Positions 17,383-24,339 of a DNA stretch of 64,000 nucleotides are shown piece by piece. The stretch covers positions 1 to 64,000 of the forward strand of contig CALGMT010000055.1 in the NCBI GenBank assembly GCA_937958885.1. The letters are read 5' to 3'. The first letter of the stretch is position 1. Every line of letters begins with the position of its first letter. The notes below the pieces were generated by a model. It saw only the letters and a list, made by a program, of their open reading frames with translations, did not search any database and was not told the origin of the DNA. The position numbers and the translations under genes were made by a program. Origin of the DNA: an uncultured bacterium (lineage in GTDB: Bacteria; Verrucomicrobiota; Kiritimatiellia; CAIVKH01).

Positions 17383-18447
17383 ATGCGTGCGATTCACCAA
17401 TTCACGGCCGGTTATGCGAACGGCGACGCGATCAGCAACGAGGCGCGTGTACTGCGCGCGATGTTCCGCTCATGGGGAGCGGCGTCGGATATCTTCTGCG
17501 AAAAGAAACGCATCCTGCCTGAATTGCGCAAGGATGCGCGCGATCTGGCCGAAGCGGCCGAGGCCATCCGGCCTGGCGATGTCGTCGTGCTCCACCTCTC
17601 CATCGGATCGCCGGCCAATGAGATCTTTGCGCGGCTGAAGTGCCGGAAAGTGATTCTCTATCACAACATCACGCCCCCCGAATTCTTCCGCGGCATCCAA
17701 GCGGAAATCGAGGCGCACCTGAAAACCGGCATCGAGCAAATCCGCGCACTCGCCGGTGTCGCCGATCTGAATCTTGCCGTCAGCGCATTTAACGCGCGCG
17801 AGCTGGCGGCAATGGGCTACCGCGATGTGCGCGTGATGCCGATGCATCTCGATCGAGGCCAGTGGGAGGGGCCGCTCGATCGCCGCGTGCTTGAGGAATT
17901 CGATGACGGCAAAACGAACATCCTCTTCGTCGGGCGCGGCGCACCTAACAAGCGGATCGAGGACTTGCTGTTCACGCTTTACTACGTTCAACGCTACACG
18001 GATCCCGACGCGCGCCTAATTCATGTCGGCTCCTACGCAGGGCTGGAGCGCTACCATGCGCTGCTGCGGACCAAGGCGGTCGAATTGAAGCTGCGCAACG
18101 TCGTGTTCGCGGGTTCGGTCCCGCCGGATGCGCTGCGCGCATACTACAAAGCGGCGACGCTGTTTCTGTGTATGAGCGAACACGAGGGGTTCTGCATACC
18201 GTTGATCGAAGCGATGGCGCACCGCGTGCCCGTGGCGGCCTTTGCGGCAGCCGCGGTGCCGGATACAATGGACGGCGCGGGTGTGCTCGTGCGCGAAAAG
18301 CGCTTCGACGTGCTGGCCGAGCTGGTGGCGCGCATTGCGGGCGACGCCGCGCTGCGCGAGGCGATCATCGCCGCCCAATCCGCCCGCGTGCAGCGCTATC
18401 TCAATCAGGACTTCGAGCAGATGTGGAAGCGCATCTTGCCCGCATGA
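17383..18447 (+). CDS. GT4-family glycosyltransferase
   Basis: A 354-residue GT-B glycosyltransferase. The N-terminal part opens MRAIHQFTAGYANGDAISNE. The sugar-nucleotide domain has NILFVGRGAPNKRIEDLL (about 186-203) and CMSEHEGFCIPLIEAMAHRVPVAA, which carries the E-x7-E motif. ATG 17383 fits the family start; a TTG at 17368 lies in the edge of the palindrome. Its stop overlaps the CPBP protease start (ATGA). It probably adds a sugar in the same surface polymer as the previous transferase; donor and acceptor cannot be read. Confidence 0.88.
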   Translation: MRAIHQFTAGYANGDAISNEARVLRAMFRSWGAASDIFCEKKRILPELRKDARDLAEAAEAIRPGDVVVLHLSIGSPANEIFARLKCRKVILYHNITPPEFFRGIQAEIEAHLKTGIEQIRALAGVADLNLAVSAFNARELAAMGYRDVRVMPMHLDRGQWEGPLDRRVLEEFDDGKTNILFVGRGAPNKRIEDLLFTLYYVQRYTDPDARLIHVGSYAGLERYHALLRTKAVELKLRNVVFAGSVPPDALRAYYKAATLFLCMSEHEGFCIPLIEAMAHRVPVAAFAAAAVPDTMDGAGVLVREKRFDVLAELVARIAGDAALREAIIAAQSARVQRYLNQDFEQMWKRILPA

Positions 18448-19382
18448 GGCGATATCCCCTAACCGCGCTGATCGTGTTTGTCTCCGTGCCGCTCCTGCTC
18501 GGCTGTCTCCTCGCGCCGTGGGTGCAGCAGGTCTTGCAGGGGTGGGAGGGGCATCCGTGGTTCGGACGGCTGGCCGGCGACCGCTTTGAGCGAGTGGCGA
18601 CGCGCTGTGTGCAGGTGATCGCGCTGCTGCTGATCGGGCCCTGCCTCAAGTATTCCGGCACGCTGGAGCGCGTCGGGCCGATGCTGCGCTGGACCCGCGC
18701 GCGCGGCGGGAGCTTTCTGCGCTGGTTCGCCTTGGGTTTTGCTTCGATGCTCACGGTGTATGCGGCGGGATTCTGGGCGGGCATGTATGAGTTCAGCCCG
18801 CACCGCGCAAGCGCTGCGCGGCTTGCGATCAGTCTGACGGATATGCTTATCGGATCCCTGCTGATCGGCCTGCTGGAGGAGTATCTGTTCCGCGGGTTCG
18901 TGTTCGGCGCGCTGCGCAAGCGGTTTTCCATTGCAGTCGCCGCGACGGCATCGAGCGCCTTTTTCTCCATGGTTCATTTTCTTCGCCCCAAGCTACCCGC
19001 GCAGCCGGAGGCGCTCACGTGGACATCCGGTTTTGAACTGATCCCACACATGTTTGCGCGTTTCCGACCCGCGTATGACTGGGACTTCGCGCTTACACTT
19101 TTTTTCATGGGAATGGCGCTCTGCGCGCTCATGGCGCGGCACGGTCAGTTATACGGGATCGCGGGTCTGCACACCGGCTGGGTGTGGGTGCTCCAATCCG
19201 GCAAAGAATTCGTCATTCAGAACCCGCGGCGTCACAATTTCTGGTTCGGCTGGGGCGAGAACCCCGCCCAGGGCGCGCTGGTCACGGTCGTGGCCGCGGT
19301 GTTCGCCCTGACCGCTTGGATCCTGTTGCTTCGATGCGGGGATTGCCATTCCCGCCCCAAATCGGATACCACATCGCCATGA
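18444..19382 (+). CDS. CPBP-family intramembrane metalloprotease
   Basis: A polytopic membrane protein of about 312 residues carrying the CPBP (CAAX protease/Rce1-like) motifs: LLEEYLFRGFVFGAL (near residue 145) with the Glu-Glu-x3-Arg catalytic signature, MVHFL with the second-motif His, and GIAGLHTGWVW with the third-motif His. It overlaps the preceding glycosyltransferase and the following sigma gene by four bases each. Its placement directly before an ECF sigma/anti-sigma pair is suggestive of a stress or envelope signalling unit, but these proteins have many roles. Substrate unknown. Confidence 0.85.
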   Translation: MRRYPLTALIVFVSVPLLLGCLLAPWVQQVLQGWEGHPWFGRLAGDRFERVATRCVQVIALLLIGPCLKYSGTLERVGPMLRWTRARGGSFLRWFALGFASMLTVYAAGFWAGMYEFSPHRASAARLAISLTDMLIGSLLIGLLEEYLFRGFVFGALRKRFSIAVAATASSAFFSMVHFLRPKLPAQPEALTWTSGFELIPHMFARFRPAYDWDFALTLFFMGMALCALMARHGQLYGIAGLHTGWVWVLQSGKEFVIQNPRRHNFWFGWGENPAQGALVTVVAAVFALTAWILLLRCGDCHSRPKSDTTSP

Positions 19383-19963
19383 CTGACGCAGCAACGGACG
19401 GGCTGAACCCCGAACAATGGATCGACGAGCATGCGGATTTTCTCTACCGCTACGCGCTCACTCGCGTCCGCGATCACAGCCTGGCCGAGGACATGGTGCA
19501 GGAGACCTTTCTCGCCGCGATGAAGTCGGCGCCGCGCTTCAAGGAAGGGATGTCCGAGCGGGCGTGGCTGATGGGCATTCTCAAACACAAAGTCGTGGAC
19601 CACATCCGCAAGGCCGTTCGCGAGACCGTTGTGGACCAGACCGAAGTGCTCGAACTGGAGAAGAGCAAGTTGTTCCAGTGGTCCGGCATCCCGACGATGC
19701 GGCCGGAAAAATGGCATGTGAACCCTCGGCGCGCATTCGAACAGAAGGAGTTTTGGGCCGTTTTTCAGGAGTGCCTGATGAAGCTCAAGCCCCGCGAGCA
19801 TACCGCCTTCACCCTTCGCGAACTGGAAGATGAAGACACCGACACCATTTGTAAGGAGCTGAACATCACCCCGAATCATTTGTGGGTGATGCTTCACCGC
19901 GCGCGCAACGCGTTGAAGACCTGCCTTGAATCCAAATGGATCAACCGCACCAGGGCGGCATAA
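19379..19963 (+). CDS. ECF-type RNA polymerase sigma factor
   Basis: A 194-residue sigma-70 family factor. Region 2 (FLYRYALTRVRDHSLAEDMVQETFLAAM, about 19-46) and region 4 (EFWAVFQECLMKLKPREHTAFTLRELE ... LWVMLHRARNALKTCLE) are clear. The linker between them is long and carries conserved Trp and Pro residues. This pattern, including the TICKELNITPNHLWVMLHRAR helix, fits the ECF group whose partner is a small zinc-binding anti-sigma factor. Such a gene follows directly. Regulon unknown. Start fixed by the ATGA overlap with the protease. Confidence 0.88.
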   Translation: MTDAATDGLNPEQWIDEHADFLYRYALTRVRDHSLAEDMVQETFLAAMKSAPRFKEGMSERAWLMGILKHKVVDHIRKAVRETVVDQTEVLELEKSKLFQWSGIPTMRPEKWHVNPRRAFEQKEFWAVFQECLMKLKPREHTAFTLRELEDEDTDTICKELNITPNHLWVMLHRARNALKTCLESKWINRTRAA

Positions 19964-19965
19964 CG

Positions 19966-20226
19966 ATGTGGCGTTGTAAACATGTGGCGAACGCGTTGGC
20001 CAAGCACCACTATTGGGAGCTGCCATGGGCGCGCCGCATCGGCTTGCGACTACACGTTGCGCTCTGCTTCGTGTGCGGCCGATTTCACCGTCAGGTCATG
20101 CTGATGCAAGACGCCGCCAACATCTTCCATAAGCATGAAGAAGAGGATGACCCCGCCCTTCGCATCCCCATGCCCGACGAGTCCAAACGCCGTCTCAAAG
20201 AAAAGCTCCGCGCCTCCGAGGAGTAA
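19966..20226 (+). CDS. Zinc-finger anti-sigma factor-like protein
   Basis: An 86-residue protein with the zinc-binding pattern of zf-HC2 anti-sigma factors: MWRCKHVANALA near the start and LHVALCFVCGRFHRQ (His-x3-Cys-x2-Cys) near residue 40. It has no membrane helix, so it would act in the cytoplasm as a soluble inhibitor of the adjacent sigma factor. It begins two bases after the sigma stop. Its own stop codon (TAA, 20224-20226) overlaps the left end of the transposase element, so insertion occurred exactly at the gene end and may have supplied the stop. Confidence 0.8.
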   Translation: MWRCKHVANALAKHHYWELPWARRIGLRLHVALCFVCGRFHRQVMLMQDAANIFHKHEEEDDPALRIPMPDESKRRLKEKLRASEE

Positions 20227-21235
20227 AAGGGGTCAGTCCTTTATTCTTGACGACAGGGGGGCTTTCTTCTATTCAGCAACGGTATGCCACGTCCATTGCG
20301 TATCGAATTCCCTGGAGCGATCTACCACGTTATGAGCCGGGGAGATCGAAAAGAGGCGATCTTCGAGGATGACGAGGATCGAAAGATGTTCCTTCGCACG
20401 TTGGAAGAAGCGTGCGGAAAAACCGGTTGGCGTATTCACGCGTTCGTGCTGATGCCAAACCACTACCACCTGGTCCTCGAGACCCCCGAGCCCAATCTCG
20501 TAGCGGGCATGCGGTGGCTTCAGGGAACCTACACCACTCGATTCAACCGGCGGCATGGGCTGGTAGGCCATCTTTTCCAAGGCCGTTACAAGGCCATCTC
20601 CATCGATCCCGATTCCGGCTCCTATCTTCAAACCGCGTGTCGTTATGTACATCTGAATCCCGTGCGCGCCGGGCTTATTTCTGCGAAAGAGGTCGCGGAA
20701 TATCCGTGGAGCAGTGCGGCGCTGTATGCGGCGTCGAATCGCCCCGCGTGGATGTGTGTCGAACGCGTCTTGGGTGAACTCGGGCTCGAAGATGATCGCT
20801 CTGGACGACGACGGTATCGAGAACACCTCGAAGCTCTAGGCGCGGAGGAGCGCGTAGACAAACAAAAACACGCTGCCGATTATGCGGGCTTGCGCAGAGG
20901 GTGGGCATTCGGCGCGTCGGATTTTCGCGAGCGGCTTTTGGAACGTCTCACGCCGGGCAAATCGAAGCGGAGATCTCACAGCGGAGGCGCGGCCGAAGCG
21001 CACGACGAAGACGCCGCGCGCCGCCTGATTGCCGCTGAGCTCAAACAGCTGAACATCTCGCTTGACACCTTGCGCAAACTGCGGTGGACCGCTCCGGAAA
21101 AACGCCGGGTGGCCCGTGTAGCGCGCGAGCAGACCACGGTAACGAATGCGTGGATTGCGTCTTACTTGGGCGGCGGCTCAGAGGCGAGCGTAAGTCGAGC
21201 AGCGTCCCGTCATAAATAAAGGACTGACCCCTTTT
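20225..21235 (+). mobile_element. REP-associated tyrosine transposase element with perfect inverted ends
   Basis: An element of about 1.01 kb bounded by perfect 21-bp inverted repeats at 20225-20245 and 21215-21235. The core is GGGGTCAGTCCTTTATT. It carries one transposase gene. The left end abuts the anti-sigma stop; the right end lies 12 bp before the murU-amgK start. A solo version of the ends is at 17318-17367. No target-site duplication is apparent, as expected for a single-strand Y1 transposase. Confidence 0.88.
20284..21219 (+). CDS. REP-associated Y1 transposase (RAYT, IS200-like)
   Basis: A 311-residue transposase of the Y1/HUH superfamily. The N-terminal domain (MPRPLRIEFPGAIYHVMSRG) leads to the metal-binding His-x-His, MPNHYHLVLETP (near residue 60), and the catalytic Tyr region ACRYVHLNPVRAGL (near 123). 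A long C-terminal helical extension (about 190-311) resembles the helix-turn-helix region of RAYTs. Its TAA stop is inside the right inverted repeat. It probably acts on single-stranded hairpin ends such as the palindrome at 17318. It looks intact. Confidence 0.92.
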   Translation: MPRPLRIEFPGAIYHVMSRGDRKEAIFEDDEDRKMFLRTLEEACGKTGWRIHAFVLMPNHYHLVLETPEPNLVAGMRWLQGTYTTRFNRRHGLVGHLFQGRYKAISIDPDSGSYLQTACRYVHLNPVRAGLISAKEVAEYPWSSAALYAASNRPAWMCVERVLGELGLEDDRSGRRRYREHLEALGAEERVDKQKHAADYAGLRRGWAFGASDFRERLLERLTPGKSKRRSHSGGAAEAHDEDAARRLIAAELKQLNISLDTLRKLRWTAPEKRRVARVAREQTTVTNAWIASYLGGGSEASVSRAASRHK

Positions 21236-21247
21236 CCGGGGAGGGCG

Positions 21248-23089
21248 GTGGTCTTGGGGGCGGGGTGGGGGACGCGGCTGCTGCCGCTGACGCGCGAGAT
21301 GCCGAAACCGCTGACGCCAATCCTCCAAGTCCCCAATCTCGATCGCATCTTCGCCATGCTCCGGCAGTGGGGCGTGCGGGATGTGCTGGTGAATCTCCAC
21401 CACCGCGCCGACCGCATGCTGGACCATGTCCGCGCCCGCGCGCCGGACGGCCTGCGGATCGCGCTGTCGTTCGAACCCGAAATCCTCGGCACCGGCGGCG
21501 CGCTGCGGCGCGCGGAATGGTTTTTCGACCGCAAGGAGCCCTTTTGGATACTGAATGGGGACGTTGTGATGCGCCTTGATCCGGCCCCGCTGCTGCGCGC
21601 ATATCGCCCGCAGCATACCATCGCTGCGGTATGGGTGCATCCTGCGTTGGGTCCGCGCACGGTCGACGTACGTCGCGGTCAGATCGCGTCCTTCGAGAGC
21701 AAAACGCCGGGCGCCCCCGGCACGTTTACGTTCTGCGGGGTGCACCTGGTCAATCCACAGCTGCTCGACCGCGAAAAGGCCTACCTCGCCAGAGAACCGC
21801 AGTTCGAATCCATTATCGGAGCCTATCGGCGCGCGCAAGCCGACGGGTGGCTGGTGGCAGCCGTCGAAGCGTCCGGCTCGTTCTGGGCCGATATCGGCAC
21901 GCCGTCGCAATGGCTTGCGTGCACGCGCGCGCTGTGCGGGGGCGGAGACTTTGTCGACGCGCACCCGACGGCGCGCATTCACACGCGCGCCCGCGTGCGC
22001 AACGCGATCGTCGGCGCGGGCGCGGTGCTCGGCGCGCACGCACGCGTGGAGAACGCCATCGTTGCGCCGGGTACGCGCGTGGATACCCGCGTGCCGTTTC
22101 TCGCGCTGCCCGCTCGCGCCGCGTTCGATCCGCCTGTGCTCGACGCCATTCGCGGATTGGGATGGAACCCGGACCAGGTCACCGCGCTGCCGCTCGGTCC
22201 GCGCGGGTCCGCACGAAGCTACACTCGCCTGGCGCTCGGCGGCCAAACGGCCATCCTCGTCCAGTTCGATTCTTCCCGCGTGGAGAACACATACCACGTC
22301 GTCCACACGCGTTTTCTTCGGCGCCTCCGCATACCCGTTCCGCGTGTACGAGCGGATCGGCCGCGCATGTGCGCCGCCATCTTCGAGGACCTCGGCGACG
22401 AGTCGCTGTTGACGTGGCAGCGCGGACGCCCGCCGGCTGATGTCGAGCGGATGTACCGGCGCGTGCTCGACATCATGGCGCGCTTCCATACCCGCGGCGC
22501 GTCCGCCGCGCGCGCCGCGCGCATCCCGCTGATGCCCGCCTTCCGCCCGACGCTCTATGCCTGGGAGCGCAACTACTTCGCCGATGAAATGCTCCGCAAA
22601 CGGGAGCGAATCCCCGAAGCGCGCGTGGCGGCCATGCTCGTCGAACTGGCCGCCGTCGGCCGCGCGCTGAACCGCGCGCCGCGCGTGCTCGTGCACCGCG
22701 ATCTGCAATCGAGCAACATTCTTATCGCGCGCGGTCAGCCCTGGCTGATCGACTATCAAGGGATGCGGTTCGGCCCCGCCGTCTACGATCTCGCCTCGCT
22801 CTTGTACGACCCCTACGTCGAATTGCCGGACGACCTGCAGCGCGCGCTGCTCGAATATTACGCCGAGCGCAGCCCCGATCCGTCGGGCGTTCGAGCGCTG
22901 ATTCATTTCGGCGCGATTCAGCGGCTCGCACAGGCGATGGGGGCCTTTGCGAAGCTCGGCGCGAATCCCGACACGCGCGCGTTTGCCGACTACATCCCCG
23001 CGGCGCGCCGGATGATGCTCCGCGCGCTCGGCGCGGCGGGCAGATTTCCCGCGTTGCGCGTTTGGTGCGCGCGCATGACGGTGGATTAA
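21248..23089 (+). CDS. MurU-AmgK fusion: MurNAc-1-P uridylyltransferase plus MurNAc/GlcNAc kinase
   Basis: A fusion of about 613 residues. The N-terminal half is a MurU-like nucleotidyltransferase: LGAGWGTRLLPLTREMPKPL is the glycine-rich nucleotide loop, and WILNGDVVMRLDP holds the metal-binding Asp. Residues about 240-285 look like a short left-handed beta-helix. The C-terminal half (about 310-613) is an AmgK-like aminoglycoside-phosphotransferase fold with catalytic HRDLQSSNIL and metal-binding LIDYQGMRFGPAVYDLASLL. Together they would turn MurNAc into UDP-MurNAc during cell-wall recycling. GTG 21248 is the only good start: the normal MxAVVL opening is interrupted by the transposon edge, leaving about three residues fewer. 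Substrate specificity is inferred. Confidence 0.82.
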   Translation: MVLGAGWGTRLLPLTREMPKPLTPILQVPNLDRIFAMLRQWGVRDVLVNLHHRADRMLDHVRARAPDGLRIALSFEPEILGTGGALRRAEWFFDRKEPFWILNGDVVMRLDPAPLLRAYRPQHTIAAVWVHPALGPRTVDVRRGQIASFESKTPGAPGTFTFCGVHLVNPQLLDREKAYLAREPQFESIIGAYRRAQADGWLVAAVEASGSFWADIGTPSQWLACTRALCGGGDFVDAHPTARIHTRARVRNAIVGAGAVLGAHARVENAIVAPGTRVDTRVPFLALPARAAFDPPVLDAIRGLGWNPDQVTALPLGPRGSARSYTRLALGGQTAILVQFDSSRVENTYHVVHTRFLRRLRIPVPRVRADRPRMCAAIFEDLGDESLLTWQRGRPPADVERMYRRVLDIMARFHTRGASAARAARIPLMPAFRPTLYAWERNYFADEMLRKRERIPEARVAAMLVELAAVGRALNRAPRVLVHRDLQSSNILIARGQPWLIDYQGMRFGPAVYDLASLLYDPYVELPDDLQRALLEYYAERSPDPSGVRALIHFGAIQRLAQAMGAFAKLGANPDTRAFADYIPAARRMMLRALGAAGRFPALRVWCARMTVD

Positions 23090-23116
23090 CGCGCGCATCT
23101 CGGCTACCCTGCCCAC

Positions 23117-23782
23117 ATGCCGGCACGACCCCAACTTTTCGCCAACAATCGCGCGTGGGCCGCGAAGATGAAGGCCCAGGATCCGCAGTTCTTCATCAAG
23201 CTCACCCGGCAGCAGCATCCGCGGTATTTGTGGATCGGCTGCTCCGACAGCCGGGTGCCGGCGAACGAAATCGTCGGGCTGATGCCAGGGGAGTTGTTTG
23301 TGCACCGCAACGTCGCGAACGTGGTGGTGCATACGGACCTGAACTGCCTGTCCGTGCTGCAATACGCGATCGACGTGCTGAAGGTGGATCGCATCATTGT
23401 CTGCGGACACTACGGGTGCGGCGGCGTTGCAGCGGCGTTGCGCGACGAATCGCTCGGGTTGATCGACAACTGGTTGTTGCACATCCGCGACGTGGCCCGC
23501 AAGCACCAGGGACAGTTGGCCGCGCTGCCGTCAGAGGTTGCGCGCGTCGACCGGCTGGTCGAGTTGAACGTGATCGAGCAGGCGGTGAACGTGTGCGACA
23601 CCACCATCGTGAAAAACGCATGGGCCTCGGGCCGCGACCTTGCGGTGATGGGTTGGGTGTACAGTTTGCACGACGGCTTGCTGCGCGATCTCTCCTTCAG
23701 CGTGCACCGGGCGGACGAAGTGGCCGCCGCGTATCGCGCCGCGATTAGCGCCACGCAGGTCAACGGGAGGCATGGTGCATGA
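23117..23782 (+). CDS. can: Beta-class carbonic anhydrase
   Basis: A 221-residue beta-carbonic anhydrase, which interconverts CO2 and bicarbonate in the cytoplasm. Zinc ligands are visible in WIGCSDSRVPANE (Cys, Asp-Arg dyad) and in VCGHYGCGGV (His and Cys). The length matches the bacterial Can type. It starts 27 bp after the MurU-AmgK stop and could be co-transcribed. No signal peptide. Confidence 0.95.
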   Translation: MPARPQLFANNRAWAAKMKAQDPQFFIKLTRQQHPRYLWIGCSDSRVPANEIVGLMPGELFVHRNVANVVVHTDLNCLSVLQYAIDVLKVDRIIVCGHYGCGGVAAALRDESLGLIDNWLLHIRDVARKHQGQLAALPSEVARVDRLVELNVIEQAVNVCDTTIVKNAWASGRDLAVMGWVYSLHDGLLRDLSFSVHRADEVAAAYRAAISATQVNGRHGA

Positions 23783-24188
23783 ACGAAGGCTTCGCTCCAT
23801 CTTGCCCTCACCCCAACGCTCTCCCTCTTCGCGGGAGAGGGAGAAGCTAACGATGCGCGCGGCGACCGCGTCGAGCTGCGAATCGGCGAGGTTTTGCTTG
23901 CGCTGTAGATTCGCCGCTCCGCCGGCGGAAAGTAAATCTTCCTCTCCGGCGGCGGCGCCGGAGCACCAACACTGGAATGGCGATGGAGAATGGCAGGGCG
24001 GGACCTCCGGACCCGCCGATTCCTTTTCCATGGAGCGGGAGTCCGGCATGGCGTCTCGACAATTTTCCAGTGCGACGAAATTTCCATAGCATGGAAATCG
24101 CAAAAACGTTTTTTACACAGCATGGAAATTTTGGCCGGGAAAGTGCTTGTGCGAGGAATGCGGAGTGCTACTATTGAAGGACTTGTGT
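23783..24188. other. Intergenic stretch before the threonine leader
   Basis: About 400 bp without a gene. It holds a dispersed hairpin repeat at 23804-23848 (CTCTCCC...GGGAGAGG around TTCGC, related to about 7878-7925), then GC-rich filler, then the 31-bp-period array at 24079-24127, and finally the leader-peptide ribosome site AAGGA (24177-24181). The promoter of the hom operon must lie here, but I cannot pick it with confidence. Confidence 0.6.
24079..24127 (-). repeat. 31-bp-period direct repeat array, two copies (array B)
   Basis: A good copy (plus strand TTTTTACACAGCATGGAA) occupies 24110-24127 and a diverged copy ending AGCATGGAA occupies 24079-24096. The offset is exactly 31 bp, as in arrays at 11483 and 53519. 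Here the motif points away from the downstream operon, opposite to the other two arrays relative to the nearest following gene. It lies 62 bp before the leader-peptide start. Confidence 0.78.
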
Positions 24189-24239
24189 ATGAAGGCGCGG
24201 ACGATCCTCATTATGATTACGACGACGGGAGGCTCATGA
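24189..24239 (+). CDS. Thr/Ile-rich leader peptide of the hom operon
   Basis: A 16-codon reading frame, MKARTILIMITTTGGS, with its own ribosome site (AAGGA, seven bases upstream) and a TGA stop. Seven of 16 residues are Thr or Ile (Thr 5, 11-13; Ile 6, 8, 10), with Leu 7 and Met 9. It precedes a terminator and genes for Thr, Met and Ile synthesis. The composition recalls E. coli ThrL, which is also Thr/Ile-rich, although the sequences are not obviously homologous. It would act by ribosome stalling, not as a functional peptide. Confidence 0.85.
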   Translation: MKARTILIMITTTGGS

Positions 24240-24295
24240 GGGGCTCGCGGCGCATTCGGTTTGCACCCACCCCTCGTTTTCACGAGGGGTTTTTT
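24206..24295 (+). promoter_or_regulatory. Threonine/isoleucine attenuator with alternative pairings
   Basis: Four segments can pair in the classical way. Segment 1 (24206-24211, CCTCAT) pairs with segment 2 (24236-24241, ATGAGG), which overlaps the leader stop. Segment 2 (24237-24243, TGAGGGG) can instead pair with segment 3 (24270-24276, CCCCTCG). Segment 3 pairs perfectly with segment 4 (24283-24289, CGAGGGG), which is the terminator. Stalling on early Thr/Ile codons would free segment 2 to block the terminator. Termination would dominate when charged tRNAs are plentiful. The pairings are seen; the mechanism is inferred from known thr, ilv and trp attenuators. Confidence 0.75.
24270..24295 (+). 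terminator. Intrinsic terminator of the hom leader
   Basis: A 7-bp perfect stem CCCCTCG/CGAGGGG with a 6-base loop (TTTTCA), followed directly by six T residues (24290-24295). It lies between the leader peptide and hom, with no other gene to terminate, so it is an attenuator, not an end-of-operon signal. Confidence 0.9.
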
Positions 24296-24339
24296 GTATG
24301 CCGGACCGGCATCGCTGAGCGCGGGTCCGGAGCGCGGAC

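Noticed and set aside
21041-23506. An 821-codon minus-strand open frame
   Set aside because: Antisense shadow of the transposase end, the murU-amgK fusion and the carbonic anhydrase; the plus-strand genes have clear catalytic motifs.
24169-24174. TACTAT as a -10 box for the leader
   Set aside because: Its transcription start would fall after the leader ribosome site, so it cannot drive leader translation as annotated.
24189-24339. A riboswitch before hom
   Set aside because: The leader peptide with Thr/Ile codons and the simple alternative hairpins explain the region; no conserved aptamer features are visible.
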